From Nocardia sp. NBC_01329 (GTDB lineage: Bacteria > Actinomycetota > Actinomycetes > Mycobacteriales > Mycobacteriaceae): DNA of 64,000 nucleotides. Positions 42,327 through 53,500 of the stretch are shown here, piece after piece. Both the position numbers and the translations under genes were made by a program. The stretch lies in the NCBI RefSeq assembly GCF_035956715.1, contig NZ_CP108381.1:2046001-2110000 (forward strand), in the 5' to 3' direction. Position 1 is the stretch's first letter; every line of letters begins with the position of its first letter. The notes under the pieces were generated by a model that saw only the letters and a program-made list of their open reading frames with translations, was not told the DNA's origin and ran no database searches.

Positions 42327-43805
42327 TCAGCCGACTTTGCGATCGCCACCCGGTTTCTCGGGCGTGCCGGGGTCGACGGTTTCGGCTGTGACGGCCGGAG
42401 TGCCGGGAGAAGGAGCCGGCGGTCGGCGACCCGCCGCACCGCGCACGATCTCCTCGCCCTCTTCGCTGTCGCTGTAGACCGCCTCCAGTGCCAGCCGGGC
42501 GAAGATCCACTGCTCGGTCGCCGCCATCTGGCCGCGGGTGCGGCCGAGGAAGGTGACGAACCATTGGAAGATGGTGGTGATCCGGCTCCGGTAGCCGACC
42601 AGGTAGTACAGGTGCAGGCCCAGCCAGGCGAGCCAGGCGATGAATCCACCGAATTCCAGCTTGCCGACCTGGCAGACGGCGCTGAAACGCGAGATCGTCG
42701 CCATACTGCCCTTGTTGAAATAGCTGAACGGCTTGCGATCCTGCGCTGTCTGCTTACCGGCGAGCTCCGACCTGATCTGCTTCGCGGCATAGGTGGCGCC
42801 CTGGATGGCACCCTGGGCCTGCCCCGGCACCCCCGGCACCGACATCAGGTCGCCGACGACGAAGACGTTCGGATGCCCCTTCACAGTGAGATCGGGTTCC
42901 ACCACGACTCGACCGGCCCGGTCCACCTCGGTGCCGTCGGACTGGTCGGCGAGCATCTTGCCCAGTGGGCTGGCCTGGACCCCGGCCGACCAGACCTTGC
43001 ACGCCGATTCGATCCGGCGGCTGGTGCCGTCGGCGTCCTTCACAGTGACTCCGTGTGCGTCCACATCGGTGACCAGGGCGTTGAGCTGGATCTCCACCCC
43101 CATGGACTCCAGGCGCCGCTGGGCTTTTCCGCCCAGTTTCGGACCCATCGGTCCGAGGACCGCGCCCGCGCCCTCCACCAGGATCACCCGGGCATCGCGC
43201 GGATCGATGTTGTGGAAGGTCCCCTCCAATGTGCGGTCGGACAGTTCGGCGATCTGTCCGGCCAGTTCGACTCCGGTCGGCCCGGCGCCGACCACCACGA
43301 AGGAGAGCAGGCGGTCGCGTTCTTCCTGGGTCTGCGCCACTTCGGCCTGTTCGAAGGAGCCGAGGATGCGGCCGCGTAGTTCCAGGGCGTCGTCGATGGT
43401 CTTCATACCCGGGGCGAAGGTGGCGAACTGGTCGTTGCCGAAATACGACTGCTGGGCGCCGGTGGCCACGATCAGGCTGTCGTAGGCGGTCTCCGTCGAT
43501 TCGCCGAGCAGCACCGAGGTGACGGTGCGTTTCTCCAGGTCGATCTCGGTGACCTCGCCCAGCTGTACCCGGGCGTTCTTCTGTTTACGCAGGACCAGCC
43601 GGGTAGCAGGTGCGATCTCGCCGACCGAAAGGATACCGGTGGCGACCTGGTAGAGCAGTGGCTGGAAGAGGTGGGTGGTGGTCTTGGAGATGAGGGTGAC
43701 GTCGACATCGGCACGTTTGAGGTGTTTGGTGCCGAACAGGCCGCCGAAACCCGATCCGATCACCACGACGCGGTGCCGGCCGTTCCCAACAGGTTGCGTG
43801 CTCAT
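42327..43805 (-). CDS. ndh: Type II NADH dehydrogenase (non-proton-pumping)
   Basis: The 492-residue flavoprotein has an N-terminal FAD motif VVVIGSGFGGLFGTKHL, LLYQVATGILSVGEIAP, the NADH-binding VVVGAGPTGVELAGQIAEL, the FAD end NVFVVGDLMSVPGVPGQAQG, and a C-terminal amphipathic/hydrophobic region (FIAWLAWLGLHLYYLVGY) that anchors it to the membrane face. NDH-2 passes electrons from NADH to menaquinone without pumping protons and is the main NADH dehydrogenase in mycobacteria. A ~45-residue Pro-rich tail follows. The ATG has a GAGGAG site. It is divergent from a P450. Confidence 0.93.
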   Translation of the reverse strand: MSTQPVGNGRHRVVVIGSGFGGLFGTKHLKRADVDVTLISKTTTHLFQPLLYQVATGILSVGEIAPATRLVLRKQKNARVQLGEVTEIDLEKRTVTSVLLGESTETAYDSLIVATGAQQSYFGNDQFATFAPGMKTIDDALELRGRILGSFEQAEVAQTQEERDRLLSFVVVGAGPTGVELAGQIAELSDRTLEGTFHNIDPRDARVILVEGAGAVLGPMGPKLGGKAQRRLESMGVEIQLNALVTDVDAHGVTVKDADGTSRRIESACKVWSAGVQASPLGKMLADQSDGTEVDRAGRVVVEPDLTVKGHPNVFVVGDLMSVPGVPGQAQGAIQGATYAAKQIRSELAGKQTAQDRKPFSYFNKGSMATISRFSAVCQVGKLEFGGFIAWLAWLGLHLYYLVGYRSRITTIFQWFVTFLGRTRGQMAATEQWIFARLALEAVYSDSEEGEEIVRGAAGRRPPAPSPGTPAVTAETVDPGTPEKPGGDRKVG

Positions 43806-44053
43806 GGTCGCTCCTCGCCGGCGATTCGCCGGTGCCCTGGTGATCATTTCCTGACAACGCACACGGTAGTAGCAGTACCCGTGGACGACACAGTTAGATG
43901 TCCGTTGTTCACCCGCGGTGGTGTGGCAACTCACCACGATAGCCATTGCGTCGTGGTCACGGCGGGAGGCGGGATGATACCGATTCGGTGGAAACAGCAG
44001 AGCCGATGCAACAAAGACAATACGATGGGTGCTGTCTCTCAGGAGGTTTCGCC

Positions 44054-45538
44054 ATGGTCACCGTGGACCGTGTTGCCACGCCACGAGCGCGTGCGCGCAC
44101 CGATACCGAGAATTCGGCGCTCATCGAGATTCCGCACCGAAGTATGGTCGACCGTCTGCTGCTGACAGTGCCCAGCCGGCCGCGGACACTGGCCACGCCA
44201 CCCGACGGTAGCGATACCGTAGCCGTACGCGGTGATGCGGGCCTTCCGTATATGGGACGCACCTTCCACTACATGCGCTGGGGTCCGGCGGAGATGCTGG
44301 ACAAATACCGCCGCTTCGGCCCGGTCAACATCAACAGCTCCATGGGTCTGGACCGAGTGTTCGCCGCCGGGCCCGAGGCGCTGGACGAGGTGCTCGGCCG
44401 CCGCCGCCGCGATTTCGGACAGGGCTGGGATTACTTCATCGGGCCGTTCTTCCGCCGCGGACTGCTCCTGCTCGAATTCGACGAGCACATGTTCCACCGC
44501 CGGATCATGCAGCAGGCATTCACCCGGGAACGCCTGGAGGCCCACCTCGCCGAACTCACCCCGGTGGTCCGCTCGAGCATCGGCCGCTGGGTGCCCGAGG
44601 GGCAGGGCGCGGCCCGTACCGTGCAGTTGTTCCCAGCGATCAAAGAACTCGCCCTCGATATCGCCGGTGAGACCTTCATGGCCGTCGAGGTCGGTGACCA
44701 GCGCAAGGAGCTCACCGACGCTTTCGTCGCCTGCACCCATGCCGGGCTGGCGATCGTGCGCCACAACGTGCCCGGAGGTAAGTGGCGCGCGGGGTTGCGC
44801 GGTCGCAAGGTGCTGGAGGACTACTTCACCGCGATGCTGCCCGCGAAGCGGCGCAGCGACGCACCCGATTTCTTCTCCGGCCTGTGTCACGCGCGGGCCG
44901 AAGACGGCTCGGTGTTCAGTGATGCCGACGTGGTCAACCATATGATCTTCCTGATCATGGCCGCCCATGACACCACCACGACCACCGCTACCGCCGTGGC
45001 CTACTACCTGGGCAAACATCCGGAATGGCAGCAGAAGGTGCGGGAGGAGGTGCTGGCACTGGATCTGGACAACCAGTCTCCGGCCATCGCCGATCTGGAA
45101 TCGCTGCGCAGCCTCGATCTCGTCATGAAGGAGAGCCTGCGACTCATGCCGCCGGTGCCCGGAATGGTGCGCCGCGCCGTCCGCGATACCGAGATCCTCG
45201 GTCACTACATCCCCGCCGGAACACCTGTGGATCTCGGATATCAGGTCAACCATCTACTCGAAGAGCTCTGGACCGACCCCGAGGTCTTCGATCCGCTGCG
45301 GTTCTCCGAGGAACGGCGTGAGGACCGTTCGCACCGGCTCGCCTGGATGCCCTTCGGGGCCGGTTCGCACAAATGCATCGGGATGCACTTCGGCACCTTC
45401 GAGGTCAAGACGATCATCTCGGCGCTGGTGCGGGACTACGAGTGGAGCTTCCCGGAGACCTATCGGATGCCGTGGGGGTTCACCACGATCCCGTTCCCGC
45501 GCGACGACGCTCCGATGCAGTTGCGCCGGCTCGCCTGA
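44054..45538 (+). CDS. Cytochrome P450
   Basis: The 494-residue P450 has a long N-terminal region before MGRTFHYMRWGPAEML, an I-helix with the full acid-alcohol pair (MAAHDTTTTTATAVAYYL), ExxR in MKESLRLMPPVP and the haem loop FGAGSHKCIGMHFGTFEVK. It is longer than most soluble bacterial P450s and resembles the CYP51/CYP13x-like branch acting on sterols or hydrophobic substrates. ATG 44054 has an AGGAGG site 8 bp upstream. It is divergent from ndh (248 bp). No redox partner gene is adjacent. Confidence 0.9.
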   Translation: MVTVDRVATPRARARTDTENSALIEIPHRSMVDRLLLTVPSRPRTLATPPDGSDTVAVRGDAGLPYMGRTFHYMRWGPAEMLDKYRRFGPVNINSSMGLDRVFAAGPEALDEVLGRRRRDFGQGWDYFIGPFFRRGLLLLEFDEHMFHRRIMQQAFTRERLEAHLAELTPVVRSSIGRWVPEGQGAARTVQLFPAIKELALDIAGETFMAVEVGDQRKELTDAFVACTHAGLAIVRHNVPGGKWRAGLRGRKVLEDYFTAMLPAKRRSDAPDFFSGLCHARAEDGSVFSDADVVNHMIFLIMAAHDTTTTTATAVAYYLGKHPEWQQKVREEVLALDLDNQSPAIADLESLRSLDLVMKESLRLMPPVPGMVRRAVRDTEILGHYIPAGTPVDLGYQVNHLLEELWTDPEVFDPLRFSEERREDRSHRLAWMPFGAGSHKCIGMHFGTFEVKTIISALVRDYEWSFPETYRMPWGFTTIPFPRDDAPMQLRRLA

Positions 45539-45579
45539 GAGCGACTCGACTCACCCGGTACGTCGAGGCCGGAGACGAA

Positions 45580-45609
45580 TCCGGGCCCCGTGTCGACACG
45601 GGGCCCGGA
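45580..45609. terminator. Bidirectional hairpin terminator
   Basis: This is a 30-nt perfect palindrome with the left arm TCCGGGCCCCGTGTC. It lies between the stop codons of the convergent P450 and beta-lactamase-fold genes. Confidence 0.72.
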
Positions 45610-45627
45610 ATTCTACGGTCGCGGTGA

Positions 45628-46524
45628 TCAGCGTCCGGACAGCAGCTTCTCGGCGACGGTCGTATCGGTTTCGGCCCCGTCCTGGTAGCCGCCCTCGTTG
45701 TTCATCGCTGTCATGATCGCCAGCGTGTAGCGCTCTCCCGGTCCGGCGAAACCGACCGAGTTCACCACCCAGCCGCCCTGCTCCTCGGACCAGCCGTTCT
45801 TCAGGCCCGGCCGCATGGCCGCGCCGGCCCCCCATACGCCCCAGTGCTGATTGGAATCGACCCGGCGCATGAGATCGAGCAGGTAGCCGCGATCGTCGGG
45901 GTGCATCCGGTCCAGTACATTCGACATGAGCCGATCCAGATCCGCGGCGGTCGTCTTCTGGAAACCCCAGTTGGGACGGCCGTTGGGCGAAGGCTCGGGC
46001 CGGAGACTGGTCATTCCGTTCGCCCGGAACGCGTTGTTGAACGCTTGGCCGTCGAAGCCGGAATGCTTGTTCCACAGGATGTCGGTGGCCTGGTCGTTGG
46101 AGGTGGACATCATCTGCTCCATGAGCCGACGGTCCTCCGGCGGCAACGTGATCGCGCCGACGCGGGCGCGATTGAGCAGATCAGAGGCGATGGCGAGTTT
46201 GATGGTGGATGCGGTCCACACCATATCCTCGGCATGCGGACTCGCGTACACCGCGCCGGTCTGCCGGTCTCTCAGGACGTAACCGGTCACTCCCGGGCGG
46301 GTGTCGAGGTACGAGTTCACGGACTCGACACGGGCGGCCAGATCGCAATCGAATCCGTTCGCGCAACCTTGGGTGTGGGCATGCGGGACGGCATCGGCCG
46401 AGGGCATACCGGAGGGCACACCGGCGAACAGGATCGCGGCGGCGGCCAGGACAGTGGCGGGTGCGGCCACGCGGGGAGCCGCACCGGTGAGCTGGGGGTA
46501 ACGCACGAGGGAACACCTTGTCAT
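45628..46524 (-). CDS. Secreted beta-lactamase-fold serine hydrolase
   Basis: The 298-residue precursor has an N-terminal signal sequence (to about residue 45) and a penicillin-binding/class A beta-lactamase fold. The nucleophile motif is STIK (Ser106, Lys109), the second motif appears as TSNDQATD (Ser142), and the third is KNG in RPGLKNGWS in place of KTG. FDCDLAARVESVNSYLD with Cys54/Cys60 may form a disulfide. The non-canonical second and third motifs suggest a peptidase or esterase of cell-wall metabolism rather than an efficient antibiotic-degrading enzyme. It has no adjacent regulator. Confidence 0.82.
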   Translation of the reverse strand: MTRCSLVRYPQLTGAAPRVAAPATVLAAAAILFAGVPSGMPSADAVPHAHTQGCANGFDCDLAARVESVNSYLDTRPGVTGYVLRDRQTGAVYASPHAEDMVWTASTIKLAIASDLLNRARVGAITLPPEDRRLMEQMMSTSNDQATDILWNKHSGFDGQAFNNAFRANGMTSLRPEPSPNGRPNWGFQKTTAADLDRLMSNVLDRMHPDDRGYLLDLMRRVDSNQHWGVWGAGAAMRPGLKNGWSEEQGGWVVNSVGFAGPGERYTLAIMTAMNNEGGYQDGAETDTTVAEKLLSGR

Positions 46525-46557
46525 ATCGGCGCTCTGCGCGCACGTTTTCCCGGACTG

Positions 46558-46770
46558 CTAGCGGACCGGCGCGGTGGCCTTCAGTGCGGCGGCGGCGCGG
46601 CCGTTGAGGCGGTAGCAGTGTTCGAATGCTTCGGTGTGTTGATCGCGTGGCCACGAGTGCAGAACGACGGTGCGTCCGTAGTGCCGGGAGTTGACGAGCT
46701 CCCACCTGTCACCGGACCGGCGGACGGTGAATCCGTCTTTCGGTATCAAGGGCACAACCAGCGCTTTCAT
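46558..46770 (-). CDS. Small hypothetical protein
   Basis: The 70-residue product from ATG 46770 begins MKALVVPLIPKDGFTVRRSG and continues WELVNSRHYGRTVVLHSWPR. It looks like a small beta-rich domain. The frame is open upstream to 46875 but that part has no coding character. The ribosome site is weak. I do not recognise the family. Confidence 0.45.
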   Translation of the reverse strand: MKALVVPLIPKDGFTVRRSGDRWELVNSRHYGRTVVLHSWPRDQHTEAFEHCYRLNGRAAAALKATAPVR

Positions 46771-47095
46771 CGGCGCGAACCAGCCTTTCGTGCGGTAACC
46801 GTTCCTCCCGGAGTTGCACTGTGACACAGTGCGTGCGCGAGATCCCGGCCATACGACCGCGTGTCGGTGACTCATGTGCGCTAAATCACTGTGCGCTTCA
46901 ATGGACTATCCGGTAAATGCCATTGGCGCTAGGGGCATTCGGGTGATGATCCGCTGTCCGCGACCTGTCCGGTCTGTCGTGGGGCCTTGGCGAGCGGTGT
47001 CGGACAGCGGGCGTATAAACGGGTGGACGATGCGCCCGCCCGAGTTGTGCGGATGCGACCGAGGACGGTGATCGGAACCGAGCGAAAGGGCGGAG

Positions 47096-50000
47096 ATGCC
47101 GCTGCACATCCACCGTGCCGAGCGCACGGAAACGCTGGTGGCCGCGCTGGCCGGGATGCTCGCCGACCCGCTGCCCGATCCGTTCACTGCCGAAGTGGTC
47201 GCGGTTCCCGCCAAAGGGGTGGAACGCTGGCTGACACAGCAACTCTCGGAAGTGCTGGGAGCTTCCGATGCCGGCGGCGACGGGATCGCGGCGAATATCC
47301 GGTTCCCCGCGCCGGGCGCGCTGGTCGAAGAGATATCCACACGGATCGGCGGACTCGCCCCGCCCGACGATCCGTGGTCGCCCGACCGTACGGTCTGGCG
47401 GCTGCTGCGGGTGATAGACGAATCGGTACACGAACCGTGGTGCGCCGTCCTCGCCCGGCATCTCGGGCTGGATCCCGGCGGATCGGCCGATGATCCCGAA
47501 CCCGTCCGGGACGAGGGCGGGCCCGCTGCGATAGCCGATCATCGGCGCGGACGCCGATACGCGACCGCTGCCCGGCTGGCGGCATTGTTCGAGGGGTACG
47601 CGGTCCAGCGCCCCGGCCTGATCGCCGAATGGTCGGCGGGCGCCGATACCGATGGCACCGGTCGCCCGCTGCCCGATGATCTGGTCTGGCAGCCGGCGCT
47701 GTGGCGGCGGTTGCGCGACGCGGTCGGTGCCCCCGACCCGGCCGAGCGCCTCGCGCTCACCTGCGCGCGGCTGCGGGCGGAACCGGGGGCGGTGGATCTC
47801 CCGGCTCGGCTGTCCCTTTTCGGCGCGACCCGGCTGCCCGCCGCCCATCTGGCGGTGTTCACCGCGCTGGCCCAACACCGCGATCTGCATCTGTGGCTGG
47901 CCCATCCGAGTCCGGTCATGTGGGACTCGTTGGTCGGTTTCGCTCCGAAAGAGCGACGGGTGGAAGATGTTTCGGCCACTCGGGTTCGTCATCCGCTGTT
48001 GGCGGGGTTGAGCCGCGATATCCGGGAACTCCAGCTGCGCCTGCCCGCGCCCGCCACCGATATCCGGTACCCGGAGAACGGCTCGCCCGCGCGGGGTGCC
48101 ATCGGCGGCCGGGCGGTCCACGCCGACAAAGCTTCCGGCAGCGACGAAGGTCCGGCGACACTGCTGGAATATGTGCAGCGCGGCATCCGCGACGACCACT
48201 GGCCGCCCGCGCCGGAGGAGTGCGGCGCGGACGGCAGTGTGCAGGTGCACGCCTGTCACGGCCCGGTCCGGCAGGTGGAGGTACTGCGCGAGTGTCTGCT
48301 CGGGCTCTTCGCCGCCGACCGTTCCCTCGAGCCACGCGATGTGCTCGTCATGTGCCCGGAGGTGGAGACCTTCGCTCCGTTGCTCCGCGCCGCGTTCGGG
48401 CATCCCGCAGTGGTGGGTGCCGAATCCCGCGCCGGGGCCGGGCATCCGGGCCATCGACTGCGGGTGCGCCTCGCCGACCGCGGCCGGGCGGTGACCAATC
48501 CGCTGCTGGCTGTGATCGTGACACTGCTGGAACTCGCTCGTAGCCGGGTCACCGTCACCGAGGTACTGGACCTCGCGGCCTACGAGCCGGTCCGGCGTGC
48601 GTGTGGATTCGACGACGACGATATCGAACGAATGCGGGAGTGGGCCGTCGAGGCCGGCGCCCGGTGGGGGATCGGCAGACGGCAGCGCCACGCCTTCGGT
48701 CTCGGCGATTTCGAGCAGAACACTGTGAACGCGGCGGTGGACCGGATCCTGCTCGGTGTGACAGCCGACGAGAGTTCGCGGGGCTGGCTGGATCGGGTGC
48801 TGCCGCTCGACGATGTGGACAGCAACGATATCGATCTGGCGGGCCGGTTCGCCGAGTACATCGACCGGCTTGCCTCGGTGCTGCGGGATCTGCAGGGGCC
48901 GGCGCCTGCCGCGCAGTGGTCGGCCGTACTCGACCGGGCGCTCGATCTGCTGACCGATGTGCCCGAGTCACAGGCCTGGATCCGCACCGAGGCACGCCGC
49001 GAACTGGCCTCCGCCACCGCCCATGCCGGCGAGGTGGAGTTGCGGCTCGCCGATATCACCGGCTTGCTGCAGGGCCGGCTCGCGGCCGCCCCGACCCATG
49101 CCAATTTCCGCACTGGGGAACTCACCGTGTGCACGATGACCCCGATGCGGTCGGTCCCGCATCGAGTGGTGGTGCTGCTGGGTGTGGACGATGACGTCTT
49201 CCCCCGCGGTGCGGGTATCGACGGAGACGAGGTGCCGGCCCGCGAACCCCTGCTGGGCGAGCGCGATCCGCGATCCGAGGACCGCCAGATCCTACTGGAC
49301 GCGATCACCGCCGCCCGTGACACTTTGGTGATCGTTCACACCGGCGCCGATCCCGTCACCGGCGCCTATCGGCCGCCCGCGGTTCCGGTCGCCGAACTCC
49401 TGGATGTGCTGCGCGCACACGTCGGGGCCGCGGATATGGCGGAGGTACTCACCCGTCATCCCCTGCAGGCGCACGACCCCCGCAACTTCGCCGCCGACCG
49501 GCCGTTCGGTTTCGATACCGTCGCTTTCGCGGGGGCCCGGGCGATCACCGGAGCACTCGTTGCCCCACCGCGACTGTTCGCCGGGAACCTGCCCGGCGCC
49601 GAGACCACCGAGGTCGGGCTGGCGGAGCTCATCGCCTTCCTGGAACATCCGGTGCGCGGCTTCCTGTGGCAGCGGCTGGGTGTGCGGGTCCCCGACCAGG
49701 AGGACGATATCGCCGACCGGCTCCCCATCGAGTTCGGCGGACTCGACACCTGGGCGCTCGGTGAACGAATGCTCGCAGCGCGGTTGGCCGGTGCCGATCC
49801 GGCCGAACTGCGCGCCGCGGAATGGCGGCGCGGGACCCTGCCCCCGGCCGAGCTCGGCCGGGGCGTGCTCGACCAGGTCGAACGCACCGTCGAAACCCTG
49901 GTCCGCGCGGCCGGTCCCGACTACGCGCAATCGCCGCGCGATATCGATATCGCGCTCGACCTGGGCGCGGGTCGCCGCCTCACCGGCACTGTCGCCGATG

Positions 50001-50542
50001 TACGCGGCGAGCTGCTGGTGCGCACCACGTATTCGCGGGTCGCGCCGAAACACCGGATCGCGGCGTGGGTTTCGCTGCTGGCGCTGGCCGGCACCGAGGA
50101 GCGCTCGTGGCGGGCCGCGGTCACCGGCCGGGGACGGTTCCCCACTCCGGCGTGGCGCGCCGAACTCACCGCCCCCGGTGCGGCCGATGCGATGACGATG
50201 CTGCGCACGCTGGTCGCGCTGCGCGATACCGGCCTCACCGAACCGCTGCCCATTCCCACCGCGACCACCGCCGCCTACGCCGAAGCGCGGTACCGGCGGC
50301 TCACGCCGGAGGAGGCGATCGTCGCCGCCGAACGGGAGTTCGGCGGTGGTGACAAGACCAAGGATTTCGCCGAGCACACCGACCGTAATCTGCGCTACGT
50401 CTGGGGTCCGGCGCCGGACCTCCGTGATCTCACGGCAACGCCCGCGCCCGCCGGGGAGCCGGTCGAGAACACCCGTTTCGGGTCGATCGCCCGCCGGCTG
50501 TGGGTGCCGCTGCTGCGCGCCGAACAGCAGGGGGCCCCGTGA
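47096..50542 (+). CDS. recC: Exodeoxyribonuclease V subunit gamma (RecC)
   Basis: The 1,148-residue protein has the RecC N-terminus (LHIHRAERTETLVAAL, AVPAKGVERWLTQQLSEVLG, ANIRFPAPGALVEEI), the inactive helicase-like domains (VHACHGPVRQVEVLRECLLG, VLVMCPEVETFAPLLRAAFG, NPLLAVIVTLLELARSRVTV, FRTGELTVCTMTPMRSVPH) and a C-terminal inactivated nuclease fold. RecC recognises Chi and splits the duplex. It is the first of three genes, in the order recC-recB-recD found in mycobacteria. The ribosome site is GAAAGGGCGGAG. Confidence 0.95.
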   Translation: MPLHIHRAERTETLVAALAGMLADPLPDPFTAEVVAVPAKGVERWLTQQLSEVLGASDAGGDGIAANIRFPAPGALVEEISTRIGGLAPPDDPWSPDRTVWRLLRVIDESVHEPWCAVLARHLGLDPGGSADDPEPVRDEGGPAAIADHRRGRRYATAARLAALFEGYAVQRPGLIAEWSAGADTDGTGRPLPDDLVWQPALWRRLRDAVGAPDPAERLALTCARLRAEPGAVDLPARLSLFGATRLPAAHLAVFTALAQHRDLHLWLAHPSPVMWDSLVGFAPKERRVEDVSATRVRHPLLAGLSRDIRELQLRLPAPATDIRYPENGSPARGAIGGRAVHADKASGSDEGPATLLEYVQRGIRDDHWPPAPEECGADGSVQVHACHGPVRQVEVLRECLLGLFAADRSLEPRDVLVMCPEVETFAPLLRAAFGHPAVVGAESRAGAGHPGHRLRVRLADRGRAVTNPLLAVIVTLLELARSRVTVTEVLDLAAYEPVRRACGFDDDDIERMREWAVEAGARWGIGRRQRHAFGLGDFEQNTVNAAVDRILLGVTADESSRGWLDRVLPLDDVDSNDIDLAGRFAEYIDRLASVLRDLQGPAPAAQWSAVLDRALDLLTDVPESQAWIRTEARRELASATAHAGEVELRLADITGLLQGRLAAAPTHANFRTGELTVCTMTPMRSVPHRVVVLLGVDDDVFPRGAGIDGDEVPAREPLLGERDPRSEDRQILLDAITAARDTLVIVHTGADPVTGAYRPPAVPVAELLDVLRAHVGAADMAEVLTRHPLQAHDPRNFAADRPFGFDTVAFAGARAITGALVAPPRLFAGNLPGAETTEVGLAELIAFLEHPVRGFLWQRLGVRVPDQEDDIADRLPIEFGGLDTWALGERMLAARLAGADPAELRAAEWRRGTLPPAELGRGVLDQVERTVETLVRAAGPDYAQSPRDIDIALDLGAGRRLTGTVADVRGELLVRTTYSRVAPKHRIAAWVSLLALAGTEERSWRAAVTGRGRFPTPAWRAELTAPGAADAMTMLRTLVALRDTGLTEPLPIPTATTAAYAEARYRRLTPEEAIVAAEREFGGGDKTKDFAEHTDRNLRYVWGPAPDLRDLTATPAPAGEPVENTRFGSIARRLWVPLLRAEQQGAP

Positions 50543-50579
50543 CCGCAGGACACGCGCGCAACCGTGGGACGGAGCAACA

Positions 50580-53500
50580 GTGACGATCACGACCACGGTG
50601 GCCGCTCCGGAAGTACCGGGCAACGCTTTCGAACTGTGCGGCCCGTTGCCCGAGGGCACCACTGTGCTGGAGGCGAGCGCGGGTACCGGTAAGACCTACG
50701 CGATCGTCGGTCTCGCCGTCCGCTATGTCGCCGAGGCCGGAGTGGATATCTCCCGCCTGCTGCTGGTCACCTTCAGTCGCGCCGCGACCCAGGAACTGCG
50801 CGAACGCACCCGCGACCGGTTCGTCGCCGTTGCCGCCGCACTCGCCGATCCGGGCACCGCCCGCACTTCCTCCGACGAACTCGTCCGTTATCTCGCCGCG
50901 GCCGATCCGGAGGAGGTACGCGCGCGCCGGACCCGATTGCGCGCCGCCCTCTCGGATTTCGACGCCGGGGTCATCGCCACCACCCACAGTTTCTGCCAGC
51001 GCATGCTGGCCGAGCTGGGTCTGGCCGGTGATCACGACCCCGGGGCCCGTTTGGTGGAAGAGGCCGATGAACTGATCCGGACCGTCGTCGACGATCTGTA
51101 CCTGAGCCGCTACGCGCGCACGCCGGCGCCGTTCTCGGTGAAACAGGCCCAGCGGTTCGCCGCGGCGGCGGTCCGCGATCGGCAGGCCCGGCTGGCCCCC
51201 GATACCGACGATGCCTCGGCACAGCGCATCGCTTTCGCGGCTGCGGTACGGGCGGAGACCGAACGTCGTAAACGTCTCGCGGGCTTGCGCGATTTCGACG
51301 ATCTGCTGGTGTTGCTCCGCGATATCCTCGCCGATCCGGCGCGCGGCCCGGCCGCGTGCCGGCGTATCCGCGACCGCTACCGGGTGGTGCTGGTCGACGA
51401 GTTCCAGGACACCGATCCACTCCAGTGGGAGATCCTGCGCAGGGCCTTCCACGGTTACCGTCCGCTGGTACTGGTGGGCGACCCCAAACAGGCGATCTAT
51501 GCGTTCCGGGGCGCCGAGGTGCTGAGCTATCTGGACGCGGTCGGGCATGCCGGCGCGCGCCGCGAACTCACCACGAACAGGCGCAGCGATGCCGGCCTGC
51601 TCGCTGCGCTCGAACATCTGCTCGGTGGTGCGGCACTGGGTCATGACGAGATCGTGGTGCCCGCGGTGACGCCGACACAGCCTCGGTCCCGGTTGCGCGG
51701 CCCGGCCGAAGTGATCACTCCGCTGCGGTTGCGTTGCCTCCCACGTACCGGCGCCGGCCACCGCGGTGTTTCCGGATTCCCGAACATTCATCGGCAGCGG
51801 GCGCGCGTCGCGGCCGATCTGGCAGCCGATATCGTCGGTCTTCTCGAATCCGGCACCGTCGTGGCGGATTCGCCGCGCGCCCGACCTGGTGAGCACACCG
51901 CGGAGATCATTTCGGCCGAGGAGCCGGAACGGCCGATAGGGCCCGGCGATATCGCCGTGCTGGTCCGTACCCATACTCAGCTGGAAGTGGTGCGGTCCGC
52001 GCTCGAACGAGCCGGTGTTCCCGTGGTCCTGGCGAGCGGCAGCAGTATCTTCGCGACCCGTAGCGCCACCGATTGGCTGTGGGTGCTCCGGGCTCTGGAG
52101 CAGCCGCATCGTGCGGACCGGGTACGCCTGGCCGCGCTCACCCCCCTGTTCGGGTACACCGGCGCCGAACTCGACACCGGGGGAGCGGATCTGGTGGGGC
52201 GGGTCAGTGCCGAACTGCGCGATGCGGCGCGGTTGTTCGCCCGTGCCGGGTTCGCCGCCGTCTTCGACGAGCTCGCCACCGGCACTCGGCTGGCACCGCG
52301 ACTGCTCGCCGTGGAACACGGCGAACGCCGGCTCACCGATATACGGCATATCGCCCAGCTGCTGGACGAGGTCTCGGTCACCGAGGGGCTGGGTCTCACC
52401 GCGCTGACCCGGTGGCTGGCCGACCGTGTGCGCGAGCCCACGTCGGGATCGGTCCCCGGCCGGGGCCGGCGCCTGGACCGCGATATCACGGCCGTGCAGA
52501 TCGCGACCGTACACGCCAGCAAGGGCCTCGAATTCCCCGTCGTCTACCTGCCGTTCGCCTGGGACAGCTCCGCGGATCCCAGACCCGCCACCCTGTTGAT
52601 GCACGACGGCGACGTCCGGGTGCTGGATATCGGCGGCCCGGATGCCCCGGGATACAACGCGCGCAAGGAACGTGCCGACAGCGAATCCGCGGGTGAGGAA
52701 CTGCGGCTGTGCTACGTGGCACTGACCCGGGCGTGCTGCCAGGTTGTCGCCTGGTGGGCGCCTTCGTTCGGGACCGCGATCGCACCGCTGCACCGGCTGC
52801 TGTTCGGCCGCACACCGGACGCGGCGCAACCGAGCGCCCGGGCCGCGGTCGCCGAGGACAGCGTTGTGGTCGATCGGCTCCGTGCCTGGGCGGCCGGTGC
52901 GGGCGAGTCGATCTCGGTGACCGCCGCCGACCCTGCCGCCGAGCCCCCCGTATTCCGTCCCTGGACCGATTCCGGATCGGGGGCCCTGGCCGTGGCCACC
53001 TTCGATCGTGATATCGACGAGTACTGGCGGCGCACCTCCTATTCGGCGCTCACGGCCACTGCTCACCTGATCGCACCGGAGTCCGAACCGGAGGATGCGC
53101 CGGGCCCCGCCGACGAACCCGAAGTCCCCGCACCGCTCGCCGAACCCGGACCGGGGGCGTCATCGCTGATGAACGACCTGCCCTACGGTGCGGAATTCGG
53201 GACCCTCGTGCACGAGGTGCTGGAGCGGGTGGATACCGATGCTTCCGACCTGGCGGTAGAAGTGCGGGCCCGTTGCGCCGAATCGATCGGTGAGATGCTC
53301 TCCGCCGCCGACCCGGATCTGCTGGCGAAGGCACTGGTGGAGGTCCTGCGAACCCCGATCGGATTCGGCGCCCTCGCCGATATTCCGAGCCGGGACCGAT
53401 TGTGCGAACTGGAATTCGAACTTCCGCTGGCCGGTGGTGATACTCCAGCCGGTTCGGCCGCCACCCTGCGCGCGATCGCCGGCGCCGTGCGCGCGCACCT

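Noticed and set aside
46898-48691. A ~600-codon frame on the minus strand
   Set aside because: It is the antisense shadow of recC, rich in Arg, Pro and Gly with no motifs.
50430-53066. An 878-codon frame on the minus strand
   Set aside because: It is the antisense shadow of recB. The + strand frame carries every UvrD helicase motif.
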